Counted from the first letter of the stretch, positions 15,201-25,359 are shown. The stretch is 64,000 nt of DNA from Streblospio benedicti (GCA_019095985.1 CM032668.1:20836532-20900531); one strand, 5' to 3'. Notes: generated by a model not told the origin, from the sequence alone. Program-made: numbers and translations.

Positions 15201-18200
15201 GTGGGCTTATAAATTAACAGATTCTACTATCCATGGCTACCATTTTTGTTTACACTAGAGTTTGTACTTTAATTCACCAAACCCACCTTTTGTCTCATAA
15301 CTTCCTTCAATCAAAATGGATTTCTATAAAAGTGACATTGTTTGGTGCAGAATTGTCTAAGGTAAATAGATATCCTGGCATATCTCTTATCATTGTGTAC
15401 AAAGTACAATAAACGAATTTATGCATATTTTACTAGTACTGTTTACATCCTGCAGTACTGTACTGGTACGTCATACGTATGGTGTTGACGTAACTCATTT
15501 GCGTAATATTTTCTTAAGAGGTCATGGGGCATATTATCACATCCATTGTACATCTTGGCCTACAGAGTAGTTTACATGTTCTTGAAAACTGCTATTTTTA
15601 TGGTGCAAATAATAAAGAGACAAGACTATAATGATCATTAATCTAGATTAATATTTCCTCTAGCGCTGCTACAATCAAGTTAGTCAATATATATATATAT
15701 GCATTGTAAATACTATTGAGGAAAGAAGAGTTGCTTGAGTAAAAAATAGACATAAGAGTTTTAAAGCATACGATGACAATGATAAACTATTGAATCAATA
15801 AAAATATGCTTTACATAATAAAGGTGTAACAATAATAAAGGAATCATAATAAAGGAAGTAACATATCAATAGAGGTAGCGTTTCCTGAATCTAAATCAAA
15901 TGAGCTACTGACATGGTGAAAAGCTGCCACATGGCCTGCTGTTGGAGCGTGTCCTGGAGTGTGGCCATCAGAGAGGAGAGGTGCGCGAGTTGGCCACACA
16001 CATGGTTCTCACACGGACAGCCCTGCTCCTGTGAACAACATACACCAATATTCATGGGCCTCAGCATCATTGGAGGGGGTATTATGGTCCACTAAGTAGA
16101 GTACTATGGTTTACAAACACTATACAGTATATGTGACTAGTCATATATACTGTATACTGTATGGTATAGTGTTTGTAAACCATAGTCGTAGACCATTATA
16201 TAGCCCCTACCCCTCCCATGATGCTGAGGCCCATGCCAACATTTAACTGCTTTCAGCACTTGGCCAGAATAAGCCAGACCGCTATTACTTTTTAAAGATG
16301 CATTGCTCAATTGGCTCTTACCCGTTTTATACACTTATTGTGAAGCAGATAATCATAGCGGTCACTTAAAAGGGAGTCTGGGTTTAAGCACTTTTTCAAT
16401 AGTAAAAACAGGCCTGGGATTAAGAAAATTTTAATCTTTGCAGAATACATATGACCGATGCACAAAGCCTTTTCTTTGACTTCCAACACGTTCAGGATTG
16501 CCAAACTCAAGGAAATTTCAGTATTCCGAGGCCAATTCATACAAATGACTATTTATACAAATCCTAATCACTTCAACCCACCTGTTGAGGAGGACCGCCA
16601 TATTTGAGCACGAGTTCATAAAAGCTGCATGGCACCTTGTCAGAATCGAGTAGCCAGGCAGCTACCTTAGGATCCTGCATTTGCTTCCACAGCGTTAATG
16701 CTAAAATCATGAGTAAATTTTCAGTTTAAGTAAGCAAAGCATTGGATATTTCTAAAAAGTAATTGAAACTATAAAAAAAACGGGTTAATAAGCATAGGTG
16801 TATACCTTCTCTGTGTTCAATATTGAAATGTTTAATAACACAAGTCACCAGTTGCTGCATTTGGAAGCATAACTTCTTCCCTTCATGAGCCATTATTTTG
16901 CACAGTAATTCTCTGGAAATGTCAATTTTCATTAAAAATGTGAATCTAGTGACTGGTTTGACATGAACAAATGTGAAAGGGGCTAATTTTAGGTATCTAA
17001 GCTTATTATAAATTTGAATAATGGAACCGAAAACAATTATACTTTTGTTGACAACTAATAGTTTTTACTTTTTCTATCCTGCAATATGATTACCTGATTA
17101 TGCCATAGTTTTCATTAGTATGTGGAACAAATGGTAATAGAATATAATCTAAACCATTATCTTGATCATTGAGATATGCCAAGGCTACACCAGACACCTG
17201 AAATCACACCACATTTTAATATTTATTTCAGAAATAAATTTAAGACAAGTAAATAGTAAAAGCATTTACATAAATATATAAAAACATTGATCTAATTAAA
17301 CTGACTTGGATGTGAGGAGCACCTGCAACTGCATTTATCTTTTTCCGCTAAAAATAAATCAAATATTAATGAATTGTGTCTCAAATTCATAGACAAAACC
17401 GGGTGAGTTTGTAACATGAATGATGTTATCAGGTGAGTTCTTGAGGCGTATCACGGCGAACCCGAAGGTCGAGCCTGATGCGTAACAATAACGAATCCTG
17501 ATAAAATAATTAATGTTAAACAACGAACCCAGTTTTGTATTTATCATTCTTTCCTAAACAATTACAACACTGTTTTTAAAATGTGAAAAAGTAATCCGGC
17601 TGAGTACAAGCATGGTAACCATAGTATCACCCCTCTTCGAAGAGGGGTGATAACCCTCTCTGGGGTTATCGGATACTTCTGGATCATGAAATTACATGAA
17701 AAAGAATGATAATATCATATATTATGACCTGATATGCACAGAGATGTTTTGAAAATGGTAACAGCAGTTGTTGAAACTGTCAACAAGTAAGTATTTCTTT
17801 ATGTTGTGAATATTCTAAGACGATGAACACATTCCCAGATATTTTCAATTCACATTTCATTCATGAAATAAAACCCATGCAAAACCAATGATTATTACCC
17901 CTGGTTTGGTTGGAACGAGCTGAGAAGATCCATCATTGTAGAGAAGTGACAGACAAATCTTCTCACACCTTAAGATCTCACTTTCAACCTGTTGAAACTG
18001 CACTTCACTCATCTCATCTACAGATGTCAACGTATTCTCGTGATGTTTCATGCATTTTGTTGAAGCTCCCTTTGACGATGCATCATTCTGTACGTCTGTG
18101 ATCTAATAACATTACATTTTTTTCAACACGTAAATATGCAACAAAAAAGAAGAAATATTTACACATTTGGAGCTTAAAAACTAACTATGAAAAGAGGCTT

Positions 18201-20826
18201 TAAGTAAGTACACATCTACCGGGTATATAATATTAATACATACTGCATTTTGAGCCAGTCGCTTTCTCTTTGTCAAATTCTGGTCTTTTGAAATGTCATT
18301 ATTGCTTTTTTGTTGAGATTTCATCATCACTGAAGTAGCAAAACATTGTTAATTTTTCAGAACTTAATAACAATCTCAATTGCAATAAATCCTTTCAAGT
18401 ATTGAATATTTATTTTCTACTCATTTACTATGAAATCTAAGCAAAAAATCAAGCCATACATATAACATACCTTCAAATACACTCGAGTCATTTTTCTTCA
18501 CAGGATTTTCCAACATCTTTTCTGTCTTTACGCTGAAAATATTTAATTCACAATCCCTATGAATTATCATATAACATTAGCCTCAAGAATTCAAAGATTT
18601 AGAATATATCTTCCTCTATGTAGAAAAAAAAAGAACAAATAAAGAGCCAATATGAGTGATTTTTCACGTAAAAACTTAAATAGCGGAGGACAATGCTGCA
18701 AATGTTATATTTGTATAAATAATGCATCATATATTAAAGAATAAGACAATCATATAAAACTGTACCTCAGCTGGTCTTGGTTATGGATTTCATCAAATTT
18801 AGAAATAACAGTTGAACTTTCAGAATTTACTTTCGGCACATTTAAAGAGTTCTCTGATTTTTCTTGAGAATCGTTTCTAAAAATGTCCTCTTTGAAAAGA
18901 TTATCTTCAACTAAAGTCGGACTTTGATCTATAATGTTCTTATAAGCCTTTTCAATTTGAGATTTAAAGCAGTGTTCTGTCTTCAGACTATCATTAATCT
19001 TTGAATTCATCAATGTATAAGATTCCGATCCTGGACTCAAATCAAGAGGCGGACTGTCATTATCACAAATATAAGTCGATGAAAATGAAGGTTTGAACAC
19101 AGATGGAATTTCATCTGTAAACGAACTTTCTTCAAATCCAGGCTGACATAACTCTAATGATGATTCCTCTACCAACTTCTCTGATTTATCTATGTTAATA
19201 ATAGGTTCTTCATTATTTAGTTTGTTTGGAAAATCATTGCTGAACGAAGATAATGCATTGCTTTTAGGTTGATGTTCAACGCTTCTCATTTTATCAAAAC
19301 CAATGAATTTATCAACTGATTGAACACCAATAAATTTGTCATTACAAGAAAACCCTCGATTTCGAGACTGACAAAACGTATTGATGTTATCAAATGAATT
19401 GTTTCTCAAATGGTTGTGCTTTATATCCGTTTCAATATTAAGATCTTCTTCTTTAGGCCTTTTTGGCTTAAGAAATGATGGTCCCAGAAATGTTCTGCGT
19501 ACATTTTCACTATTGATTGGTCTTGCAATAGTTGTTGGTACACTCTGTTTGGATTCGTGATAACTCTCACCTTCAAAATAGTTTTCATTGAAAGACTTTT
19601 TCAAAGACGAGTGTTGCCCTCTATATTTACTTCTCCAACCAGATAATTCTGGGCAAATTTCACTAGGAATCTTAGGTTTTTGTGATTCATAAGTTTCATC
19701 ATCAACATCCTCTGCATCATCACGATTAAATGCTTGAGATAGAATAAAACTTGTATTTGTCATGTCATATTTATTTTTCCATGTGCTATTATCTGAAAAA
19801 GAGAGAAAAGAACCTGTGATACATTGTAGGATTTGACCATGAGATTGGTGTGTCAATCGTAAAATTTAGCATACTGAGGTGCGATTGACACAAAGAAAGT
19901 GAGTGTCAATCAAGCATCAGCACGCCAAATTTTACGATCATCACGACAATCGAGTGGTCAAATGCCATTCAATCATGAAAAAAATCTACATTTAACTAGT
20001 GTCTGCTCCTTTTTTATTTTGAAATAAATCATATGTCGGTCTCAATGTCAGTTTAACCATGCAACGTCAGCAGCTGTATGAATAATACCACGTTACTAGT
20101 CTAGTTTACACTGTTGTCTCTGCAGGTGCAGTAAATCATGAGAGCGTGCGGTAAATCGTATAATTGAGCACGCCTCTTGACCAATCAGAGTGGGCTATTG
20201 GCAGTGATTTATGCACGGAGTGATAGAATGTGGGATTTAACATTTATAATCAAATTTACATGGCAATTACTTTAATTCAAATAGAGAATACTAATATCAA
20301 GTTACATTATATAGAGGGTCTAAAAATATGATCAATAACACCTCATGCAAAAGCCAGAAGTTGCCCCGCTAAAAGTACTCAAGACAATAATTCGACAATA
20401 TAACACAATATAATATCATACATTTTAATTATGTTTTTATTTTCGTTAAGTATGGGAGATGCACAAATATATTCCACGGAGTGAAGCTAGAATTACAACT
20501 ATATTCTATTTGCAAAGTATATATATGTTGCTCTACAAATTTGGCAAGATATCACATCCAATATCTGTATAAGAGTCAATGCTGGTTCATGTTTGTATTT
20601 TGATATCATGGGCCAATACTAAGCTAAATTTCCTTCACTGAAATAATGCAAGCTTCAACTTATAAATCTAAATAGATTACATACCATGTGTATTTTGTTC
20701 CTCCCGAGACAGCACGTTTAATTCACCCCGAAGAATCAAATCTCGCCGCGCTGATGGAATATAGAAAGTGTTGGCCACATAGTCCCGAGGAGGAGGTGGT
20801 GCATACGGCACCCACAAAGGAGACAT
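202..20826 (-). CDS. POLN: DNA polymerase nu (A-family), 3' end beyond window
   Basis: A-family DNA polymerase, probably nuclear, used in repair or translesion synthesis. Coding exons in transcription order: 20826-20685, 19792-18766, 18532-18471, 18329-18244, 18102-17899, about 17490-17400 (ends unsure), 17197-17094, 16912-16806, 16700-16582, 16028-15913, 14929-14833, 5941-5858, 5363-5294, 5083-4998, 4533-4411, 3989-3935, 3471-3388, 2676-2562, 2330-2248, 2061-1990, 261-202. All have AG/GT borders, and phases agree everywhere except around the 17.4-kb exon. The start is the ATG just after an acceptor at 20,828, so a 5' UTR intron is likely. Family marks: QDPKVAAWLLD in the inactive exonuclease-like part, TGRLTSTHPNIQAIPKQP, motif A DFQQIELRLLAHLS, and the finger helix REQTKRIVYSVMYGVG. 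These resemble POLN more than POLQ. The large second exon is a poorly conserved polar N-terminal region. Motif C and the C-terminus lie left of position 1. About 1,000 codons are visible, more than vertebrate POLN at the N-terminus. Confidence 0.93.
412..1919 (-). mobile_element. Penelope-like retroelement with GIY-YIG domain
   Basis: Retroelement body on the minus strand, inside the POLN intron between exons 2061-1990 and 261-202. The upstream part has late reverse-transcriptase motifs (GTAMGSPVSPIVANLFME, RYVDDVL). The linker has FSSHHPLQHKLGVIRTLLDR, and the 3' part has a GIY-YIG-type endonuclease (CEVVYKIPCKSCKSVYVGET). The early RT motifs are absent, so the copy is truncated and no longer in one frame. 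About 235 bp at 415-650 is repeated inverted at 1652-1883 with few differences, the inverted terminal arrangement known for Penelope elements. A 13-bp direct repeat GCTTCACAATATA at 399-411 and 1920-1932 looks like the target-site duplication, which suggests a fairly recent insertion. Confidence 0.85.
4271..4435. repeat. GT-rich minisatellite abutting a POLN exon
   Basis: Diverged tandem units around TGTATGTTTGGATGTGTG run from the intron up to the donor of POLN exon 4533-4411, and the last unit overlaps the exon end. They have coding-like open frames on both strands, but these are repeat artefacts. About two to three units are visible. Confidence 0.6.
4830..4981. repeat. 76-bp perfect tandem duplication
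   Basis: The segment starting ATTGGTGATCACAATTTGG at 4830 is repeated without visible change from 4906. It ends about 16 bp from the donor side of the POLN exon 5083-4998. The identity indicates a very recent duplication, slippage or a local assembly error. Confidence 0.85.
5724..5812. mobile_element. half copy of a palindromic MITE
   Basis: This matches one arm of the elements at 14991-15173 and 61397-61570 (AAACAGAACAGATTATAAAG, then AAAAGGTACAAAATTTGA and a CATCATCGATGCTTTCTTAA box). Only one arm is present, ending 46 bp before the POLN exon 5941-5858. Confidence 0.7.
6226..6372. mobile_element. short TIR element of the GACCACCTCT family
   Basis: An imperfect inverted repeat (TTAGAACCACTCTATTTGG at the left, GAAAGTTCTACTGTA at the right) encloses short GGTGGTCT and GACCACC units. 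Relatives lie at 44725-44886, 47371-47757, 48781-48900 and about 52269-52390. Non-coding. Confidence 0.6.
6430..7190. repeat. diverged tandem repeat, roughly 340-420 bp units
   Basis: Three related units begin near 6445, 6810 and 7098, each with CTGCTCGGGTT or a variant followed by GGAACAGATTAAATGCTCC. The sub-block CAGTATACAGGTCTGTGAC occurs at about 6548 and 6968. C-rich and non-coding. Open frames in it are by-products of the repeat. Confidence 0.6.
7185..7272. repeat. A-rich / CAA low-complexity tract
   Basis: A run of (CAA)n and (CAAA)n units followed by about 28 consecutive A. Low complexity only. Confidence 0.9.
7725..8050 (-). mobile_element. tRNA-like SINE, family 2
   Basis: On the minus strand this ends in a B-box-like GAGTTCGATTCC. 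It shares a body (CACAATGCATCCTG, GGCTATAAATAGCC, GCATATAGGCAAGTCAAG) with the opposite-strand copy at 56145-56470. The two-copy comparison, not an ORF, defines it. It sits in the large POLN intron. Confidence 0.65.
8440..8750 (-). mobile_element. tRNA-like SINE, family 1
   Basis: This shares TTACACCAGGTCATTGGC, GAGTTTGCTAAACACCCACC and CTGGTCACGAGTCCAACTC with 22245-22450, and a part with 58665-58790. On the minus strand there is an A-box-like GTGACCAAGTGGATAGGG and a B-box-like stretch (GGTTCGATTCA). Its edge overlaps spurious open frames. Confidence 0.65.
8860..9935 (-). mobile_element. decayed LINE reverse transcriptase fragment
   Basis: Read on the minus strand, pieces in several frames match a non-LTR retrotransposon in order: a linker with ALSDEEKMKLHVEFEWP, then AAGPSGIMVEILK, DWEEGFILKPYKCKGEAL, RGLKLNDKVMKLLKRVMDSF, and finally LSPLLF-like and VLEALSCEFHSGVP. 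The catalytic box and 3' end are missing. It has numerous frame changes and stops, so it is inactive. It lies in the large POLN intron, upstream of and opposite to the LicD-type gene. Confidence 0.8.
10486..11709 (+). CDS. LicD/fukutin-family phosphotransferase-like protein, single exon
   Basis: Single-exon gene of 407 codons on the opposite strand inside the largest POLN intron. The start is the ATG at 10486 (the frame is open further upstream but without an ATG). MKRALNCLCLLILLIVGRYL near the start is a type II signal anchor, so a Golgi-luminal enzyme is likely. The LicD core lies at about residues 122-150: ALADGNLLGSYLFHDLIPWD followed by DDLDVMV, the acidic metal-binding signature of this fold. 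A later WKYPFIDIKFY segment and a C-terminal basic region complete it. LicD relatives transfer phosphocholine, and fukutin/FKRP transfer ribitol phosphate. The exact substrate here is unknown. The frame is intact and intronless, which suggests an old retrocopy or a normally intronless family member. Confidence 0.9.
   Translation: MMGSMKRALNCLCLLILLIVGRYLELPIRTNVKTKISVHNARVTSKNGSHIGSHTIERSSLDRHGKWAMLSNQTRGKTALDGQNRSTMIAARRSGQRLGKTKTLRRALSSEMYEKLMSLMEYFHDLCERHQVTFALADGNLLGSYLFHDLIPWDDDLDVMVSYKDRDKLVKAFLEPDLQKHYGLHTYKGHGNVSNWYSMEYLNGSKPTPTIPSTPRLKTKFNDLKTKLFPLDGSPAGKYPWKYPFIDIKFYMENDKEVWKAESTGSLQTFRFAWSDFYPLHPRPFGKLWLMAPRNTRLYLKRKYGVFRCREHHRNHVNETLNTRRDEVKCSSLKVIYPHVVRRAKTEGRLSGVQETLWLGDKLLNTIFVEQSYKYTADSFSLDYARKWLKKICDSQTYFKRYAQIAL
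11861..11950. repeat. LicD poly(A) signal inside a hammerhead-like repeat
   Basis: AATAAA at 11861-11866 is the best candidate poly(A) signal for the LicD-type gene, 152 bp after the stop. It belongs to an interspersed repeat that recurs in the other orientation at about 31730-31845 (GTCAAAGATTTATTGAAT shared). On the minus strand this repeat has CTGAGGA, T, a GTG/CAC stem, then AAAATAT. The gene may have borrowed its 3' end from the repeat. Confidence 0.55.
12414..12837. mobile_element. MITE with about 40-bp terminal inverted repeats
   Basis: The left end ATATGATGCACCACGCCGTA and the right end, read in reverse, ATATGATACACCACGCCGTA form long inverted repeats continuing through AACCCGGG and TATGATRCCCCGG. 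The interior is AT-rich and non-coding. About 424 bp, in the large POLN intron. Confidence 0.8.
13600..13990. mobile_element. single copy of the 385-bp tRNA-like folded repeat
   Basis: A relative of the array at 36784-39795. The arm around GATAGATATAGCTGAAGACA at 13696 returns inverted near 13950, with GCAAGCATATTTCTACC ends. The middle has the tRNA-like block GGTTGTGAGACCAGAATGA. It lacks the FGFEX-like open frame of a real gene; frames here are by-products. Confidence 0.7.
14991..15173. mobile_element. palindromic MITE (CATCGATG family)
   Basis: The arms AACAGAACAGATTATTGAG / TACTCTGTCCTGTT and AAAAAGGTACAAAATTTTA fold back around CTCAAGTGAAAAATAACTTGAG. Full-length relative at 61397-61570, half copy at 5724-5812. 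Shared flanking text with the 61.6-kb copy (AAAAAGTTCTTGGAGCTGCTC) shows the family unit is longer than the palindrome. It lies 62 bp upstream of the acceptor of POLN exon 14929-14833. Confidence 0.8.
16052..16235. repeat. foldback next to POLN exon
   Basis: Outer arms ATGGGCCTCAGCATCATTGG / CCCATGATGCTGAGGCCCAT enclose inner arms CTATGGTTTACAAACACTAT / ATAGTGTTTGTAAACCATAG around a TA-rich centre. The whole 184-bp block can form one hairpin. It starts 24 bp upstream of the POLN exon at 16028-15913. Confidence 0.85.
17626..17830. repeat. perfect short palindrome plus Penelope terminal fragment
   Basis: TATCACCCCTCTTCGAAGAG continues to a perfect 28-bp palindrome near 17627-17654, followed by a small GATAACCC/GGGTTATC hairpin. 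At 17735-17830, AGAGATGTTTTGAAAATGG and TTGAAACTGTCAAC match the terminus of the Penelope element at 412-1919, so this is a terminal fragment only. Confidence 0.6.
19832..19961. mobile_element. foldback MITE (TTGACCA ends)
   Basis: Ends TTGACCATGAGATTGGTGTG and CACGACAATCGAGTGGTCAA are inverted. The same ends bound 45569-45697. It lies 40 bp upstream of the acceptor of the large second POLN coding exon. Confidence 0.75.
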
Positions 20827-20849
20827 TCTGAAAGGGGAATTAACAAATT

Positions 20850-21973
20850 GCATATTATATAATCTGTAGTTCATGTAAATCCAGGGCTCTACAATAGCAC
20901 TTGCCCTAGTGAACCTTCTGTTCGGGCAAGTGACCACTGCAGCCCATCGGGCAAAAACATTAGTTTTCACCCCCATTATGGTGGAAATTAGGTGGAAAAC
21001 AGGTCTCGTGTGACACAAACCTTAAATCCACAAGTATAGACCCATTTTTATTCCCCCTAAAATCCATGTGTAAAATTAATCAATATCTACGTTGATTTCA
21101 TAGATCTTTACCCCACCTCAAATCCACTTGTAAAAAGGAACCTGATATCTACGTTGATTACTCCCCCTCAAATCCACTTCTGCTTCGATAAAGAAGGTCC
21201 ATTGTTGATAAAGGCTGGTGCAACTGTTACCACGTGTTTATTGTTGTGAAAACATTAGTGGTCCGACCAATGAGAAACAAGGTCACTTTTGAAATGCAAA
21301 GTCCTGCAAAGTGAAATATTTTTTGTAAACAATTGATTTTCGTGGATATAATGAGCTAACCTACACGAATTCACACAGCGGATACCACATAAACCGATTT
21401 TATAAGGATATACCAAAGCACAGTTACATCTGCACAATGTATCACGTAATATTCCACGCTGAAATGTGCCAAATCTTTAAGACAAATTTTTTGGACGTTT
21501 TTGGACGTTTTCTTGCATGTGAGCATTATAATATATATTTTTGTTTGGTTTATGTTGTTTTTGATTGCCTGCATGCTATGGTTTTATTGGAGGATGGCGA
21601 GAAGTGACAGAAAAACATCTTGCAAATTGACATCTCTGTCCGTTTTGAACTGATGGTGGAAATAAAGTGGATAATCCACGTAGAAAAGACTAGTAAAATA
21701 CCAATGAAATACCCCCATATTTCTACCATCATATCCTCATAGAAAAGACTATAATACCCTGACATATCCACGTAGAAAGGACCTAGAAATACCCCCATAA
21801 TTCCACCACCAATTGACATGTACAAATGTTGCTGGCTCCACCTTTTTCCCCTCCAAATATCCAAGTGGGATAAGAATGCTTCGTTTGGGTACATCTATTG
21901 GGTCGCCCGTCTCATTGGCCCCCTGTCTCATTGGTCCCCCATTCAATTGGTATGGTATTAATGTTATAGTTGA

Positions 21974-21976
<3 letters not shown>
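20850..21976. other. POLN 5' region and intergenic repeats
   Basis: No further coding exon is recognised. Near 20882-20960 there is a GC-richer fragment starting CCAGGGCTCTACAATAGC, resembling an hAT-type end. 21020-21185 has three diverged units containing CCCCTCAAATCCACTT and ATATCTACGTTGAT. 21650-21815 repeats ATCCACGTAGAAARGAC with AATACCCCCATA. A POLN 5' UTR exon and promoter are expected here but cannot be located. Confidence 0.45.

Positions 21977-22009
<33 letters not shown>
21977..22009. repeat. (CTG)n microsatellite, about 11 units
   Basis: An uninterrupted TGCTGC tract. On the other strand it encodes an alanine run in an open frame that has no other gene-like features. Confidence 0.95.
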
Positions 22010-22244
22010 ATTTTTATGATCATAGGGTAGCCGTACAGGTTTCAAAGTCACATCACCCTGCTGTTGCTTCATATTGGCCTCAAATTATCAAAATTCAAAA
22101 ATATACACCTACATAAATAGTACGAACAAGCTATTGCACTAGCAACAGCACCCACACCAAAGAGCCAGCATAAAAACTATAAGTCTGCATACTTTCTATG
22201 TAAATGGTTACACTTGCAATTTGCTGTCATTGTATTCTAGGGAT

Positions 22245-22450
22245 TTACGTTTACACCAAGTCATTGGCATTCTTGCTCGCTTCACCTGTACCTATCCTGT
22301 AATGTGTACGTACAAACTACAAAGGAGCAGTATGCAGGCTTTTAAATATGAGTTTGCTCAACATCCACCACCAGACCAGACCAGGAATCAAACCCACGGC
22401 TTTCTGGTCACAAGTCCAACTCCAACTTCCTCTTCATTCGGCCACGGAAG
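22245..22450 (-). mobile_element. tRNA-like SINE, family 1
   Basis: On the minus strand an A-box-like GTGGCCGAATGAAGAGG is followed by a B-box-like GGGTTTGATTCC. The body is shared with 8440-8750 and partly with 58665-58790. Confidence 0.7.
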
Positions 22451-23504
22451 TACTTGTAGCAATCTCAATCAGATGGGCATAGGCAGATCAAGGGGGAAGA
22501 AGGTGGGGGTAGGAGGCGTGTGCCCCCACAACACAATATCATTTTTCCGTGAACTTTGTCAAAAGTTCGAGCAAAGAATGAACAGATCTCTAGTCTATGA
22601 ACATCCTTCTCATTTACTTTGATTTCACTCTCTATTCTGCTTTATTCCAATACTCATCCTACAACACGATCTCCTATTACTCCTTATAATTACAACACTT
22701 CTAATACTTATTCCGATATTGTTTGAAATGTTATTCTAGCTACAGTACATGGTCTATCAGGGTCCGGATCAGGGTAGGTGATGACAGCCCCCACCCCTCC
22801 CACAAGCTGTGAGCACTCAGAATTTCAAACATTTTGAGGGGGCGAGGGTGGGGTTCAGTCCTTTAACGCATAGCACTCATCCTCAGCACGTACATGTAGA
22901 TCCACCCTCGAGGATCCATCCCTTAACTCCTAACCATATATCTGACAGTATTCCCATAAGATCAATATGATGGGGACAAATATGATGGGGGACCAATGAG
23001 ACGGGGACTAATGAGACGGGGGACCAATGAGACGGGGGATTATAGAGCTGATCCCCTTCGTTTCTAAGTGGATTCCACCATAAATTGGCCACTGGTATCA
23101 TGATAAGTGTTAACCAAATACACATGGCATGAATTAATCCGAGTCGGATTTTTCAGTATATGGCTAGCCGTATAATAAACAGCGTATGTTCGTTCCTGGG
23201 TCTCTCTCAGCTGAGATATACAGGGTATTAACTCAGTTCTACGTGTAGGAAATCGACGTGTAGGGCTCACTCACTCCGTTCTTCGTGAGTGAGTTCCTTA
23301 GTGTTTAGCTTATATTTTAGTCTATAAATTGCCCCTATGGACTACTATACAAACTTTTATTCCTTAAGTTTATATGAAGTGATGCTATAGCAAACACAAC
23401 ACATTAGATTAAAAAAGTGATCACAGAATGTAAGCTTGTATTGGGTTCCATTATATAAACATACTGAAATTATATAGATACCTATAAGAACCAGTCATTT
23501 TTGT

Positions 23505-24305
23505 CTTTGGCAAGACTTTCGCTCTTATCGCAAGAGCTTCGTCTGGCCTAATGAAATGATCCTCTCACTGGGTCACATGACCCATCAACAGCATTGACCC
23601 GAACATCAAGTTCACGAATGAGCCAGAAGTGGATTTCAAGATTCCGTTCCTTGACACGTGCATCAAGATTAGTGATGACGCCACAACAAGGCGAGTCTCC
23701 AAAGTAAGTGTGGTCGGGGCCTAAGGTTCCAGTGCTTCCTTGCCTGACAGGATTTGCTTGCATCGTGAGTTCAAGGCCCACACACGGCACATGGGATCAA
23801 TAATACCACAACGCCAAACGCCTAGCCATTAATGCTACCTTCTCCCAAGGTCGCCACTCGTTGAGTAGCAATGACAGACAGTGTGGCATCATTGGCGCAA
23901 CTGTGGCTGCCCATTCCCCATGTCCAGGATGTAAGTTTCACATGTATGTGAGATTCTCAGGACCCAGTGCACCTGAGTCCAGGTAAATTATTAAACCCGA
24001 TTATTGTTCCTCGGCAAGCGGACCCACACTGGATCAAGATAAATTTTACATGATCAATCCCATCTGACCATAAAAGATCAGTTGTACGCCTTTGCTCCAT
24101 GGAGCTAACCTAGTGACTATGCCTGAGGACCATCGAGAGAGAGTAGACGACCCGTGAAAGAACATGACTTCCCAGGCTATGACCTGCCCAAAGTAAAGCT
24201 GCTGCCCACATGACGCCAAAGAAGGACGGGGAAGATGTATGCTAGCCCAGGAAAGGTCATTTCATCAGGCCGTTGAAGCTCTAGCGATAAGAGCAAACAT
24301 CTTAC
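23505..24305 (+). mobile_element. Penelope-like element remnant with inverted ends
   Basis: A plus-strand frame near 23580-23690 reads INSIDPNIKFTNEPEVDFK then IPFLDTCIKISDDA, matching the Penelope RT segment that in the 412-1919 copy reads FTYEEEKDGTIPFLDTLI. It is bounded by inverted CGCTCTTATCGCAAGAGCTT (23520) and AGCTCTAGCGATAAGAGC (24280). Strongly decayed. No other domain is recognised. Confidence 0.65.
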
Positions 24306-24309
24306 AAAA

Positions 24310-25340
24310 TACCGAAATTGAAATACATCTAATATTATGATCTTTATAATTTCAAAATTAAAAAAAGAAAATATCAAATATTATCACTGAACACGCACAA
24401 CAAATGCGCAAGCTGGAAATACATACAGGTTTTTGTACATGCTTAATCATTTGGTTGAGTTGTTTGCCCAAAACAAGGAATCACAACAGGTACTTGTTTT
24501 GCATGCTAAATTGGCCATATCTCTTTATCATCCATCCGGCTTTTGCCAAATGGTTAGTATCCAGTTTTGAGTCTAAATTGTTTCTGTTAGTGGTTTTCCC
24601 AACATAGTATTTAGTTGTTGTAGTCTTAATCATTTGGCGTTTGTTCGTGAGAAACTCATCAAAGACTAAAGTGTCATGGCTATATTTAATTTAATTCTGA
24701 ACGACAACAGTGCAAACGATTGATTTGTTCTCAAAACCGGGCGTAATAACAAGGAACTGACGGTAAATATATATAATTATTATTTTACACGCTTGCGGTT
24801 TCTCAATCAGACTATCACTCGTCCTTCCATATATTTTGTGTTATTTTGCCATTAAAATAAACCCCGATATATCTCGTACCGTACCCACAGAGAGTATACT
24901 TCTTTGTTTTGTTGGTTATTTCATTCATTATCGCCCAGTAATAATACGTTTTTCGGTCTAGTCACAAAGTGGCTTCTGTATCTGTGTAATATTCTGCAAA
25001 TTCCAAATTGGACACCCCGTAAAAGTGACCTGACGTTCTAATTGTGGCATTGGAGGTCTATGTCTGGGTGTATGGACCCTGCCGTCGAGGGGGTAAGCCT
25101 ATTTATCCTGGGATACTTAGGATGTCAAGGAGAGCACATGAAAGCGTACATATATATGTATTGGCATGTATTGCTTATTTCCAATGTGGTCCTGTTTTGT
25201 TTGGCAGGTTAGGCAGCATAACAGTCTCAGCTGGGAGCCGATTCCATTGCTGGATTGTGCGACTGCTATCATTTTCAGGACTAGACCCTTTTATTTGTTG
25301 GGAGTGTGTGAAGGCTGAGATGTATTTTTAGATAGTGTGA
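24310..25340. other. intergenic stretch without recognised feature
   Basis: AT-rich sequence with no coding exon, structured RNA or clear repeat edge that I can support. Short open frames here lack homology cues and splice context. Confidence 0.5.
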
Positions 25341-25359
25341 TGTGGAATGTGTGAAGTCT

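Larger units (their letters stand above)
21890..23045. repeat. inverted pair of ATGAGACGGGGG minisatellites
   Basis: At 21893-21950 GTCTCATTGGCCCCC units occur. At 22970-23040 the same unit occurs on the other strand (GGGGGACCAATGAGACGG, about four copies). The pair brackets about 1.1 kb that contains the CTG tract and a SINE. They could be the remains of the ends of one larger element. Confidence 0.5.

Noticed and set aside
202-20826. Assignment to DNA polymerase theta (POLQ)
   Set aside because: No helicase domain is seen, the finger helix and motif A text fits POLN better, and the exon series starts with a short polar N-terminal region.
21749-22072. Open frame with an alanine run near 22.0 kb
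   Set aside because: The run is the CTG microsatellite, and the flanks show no homology cue or splice signals.
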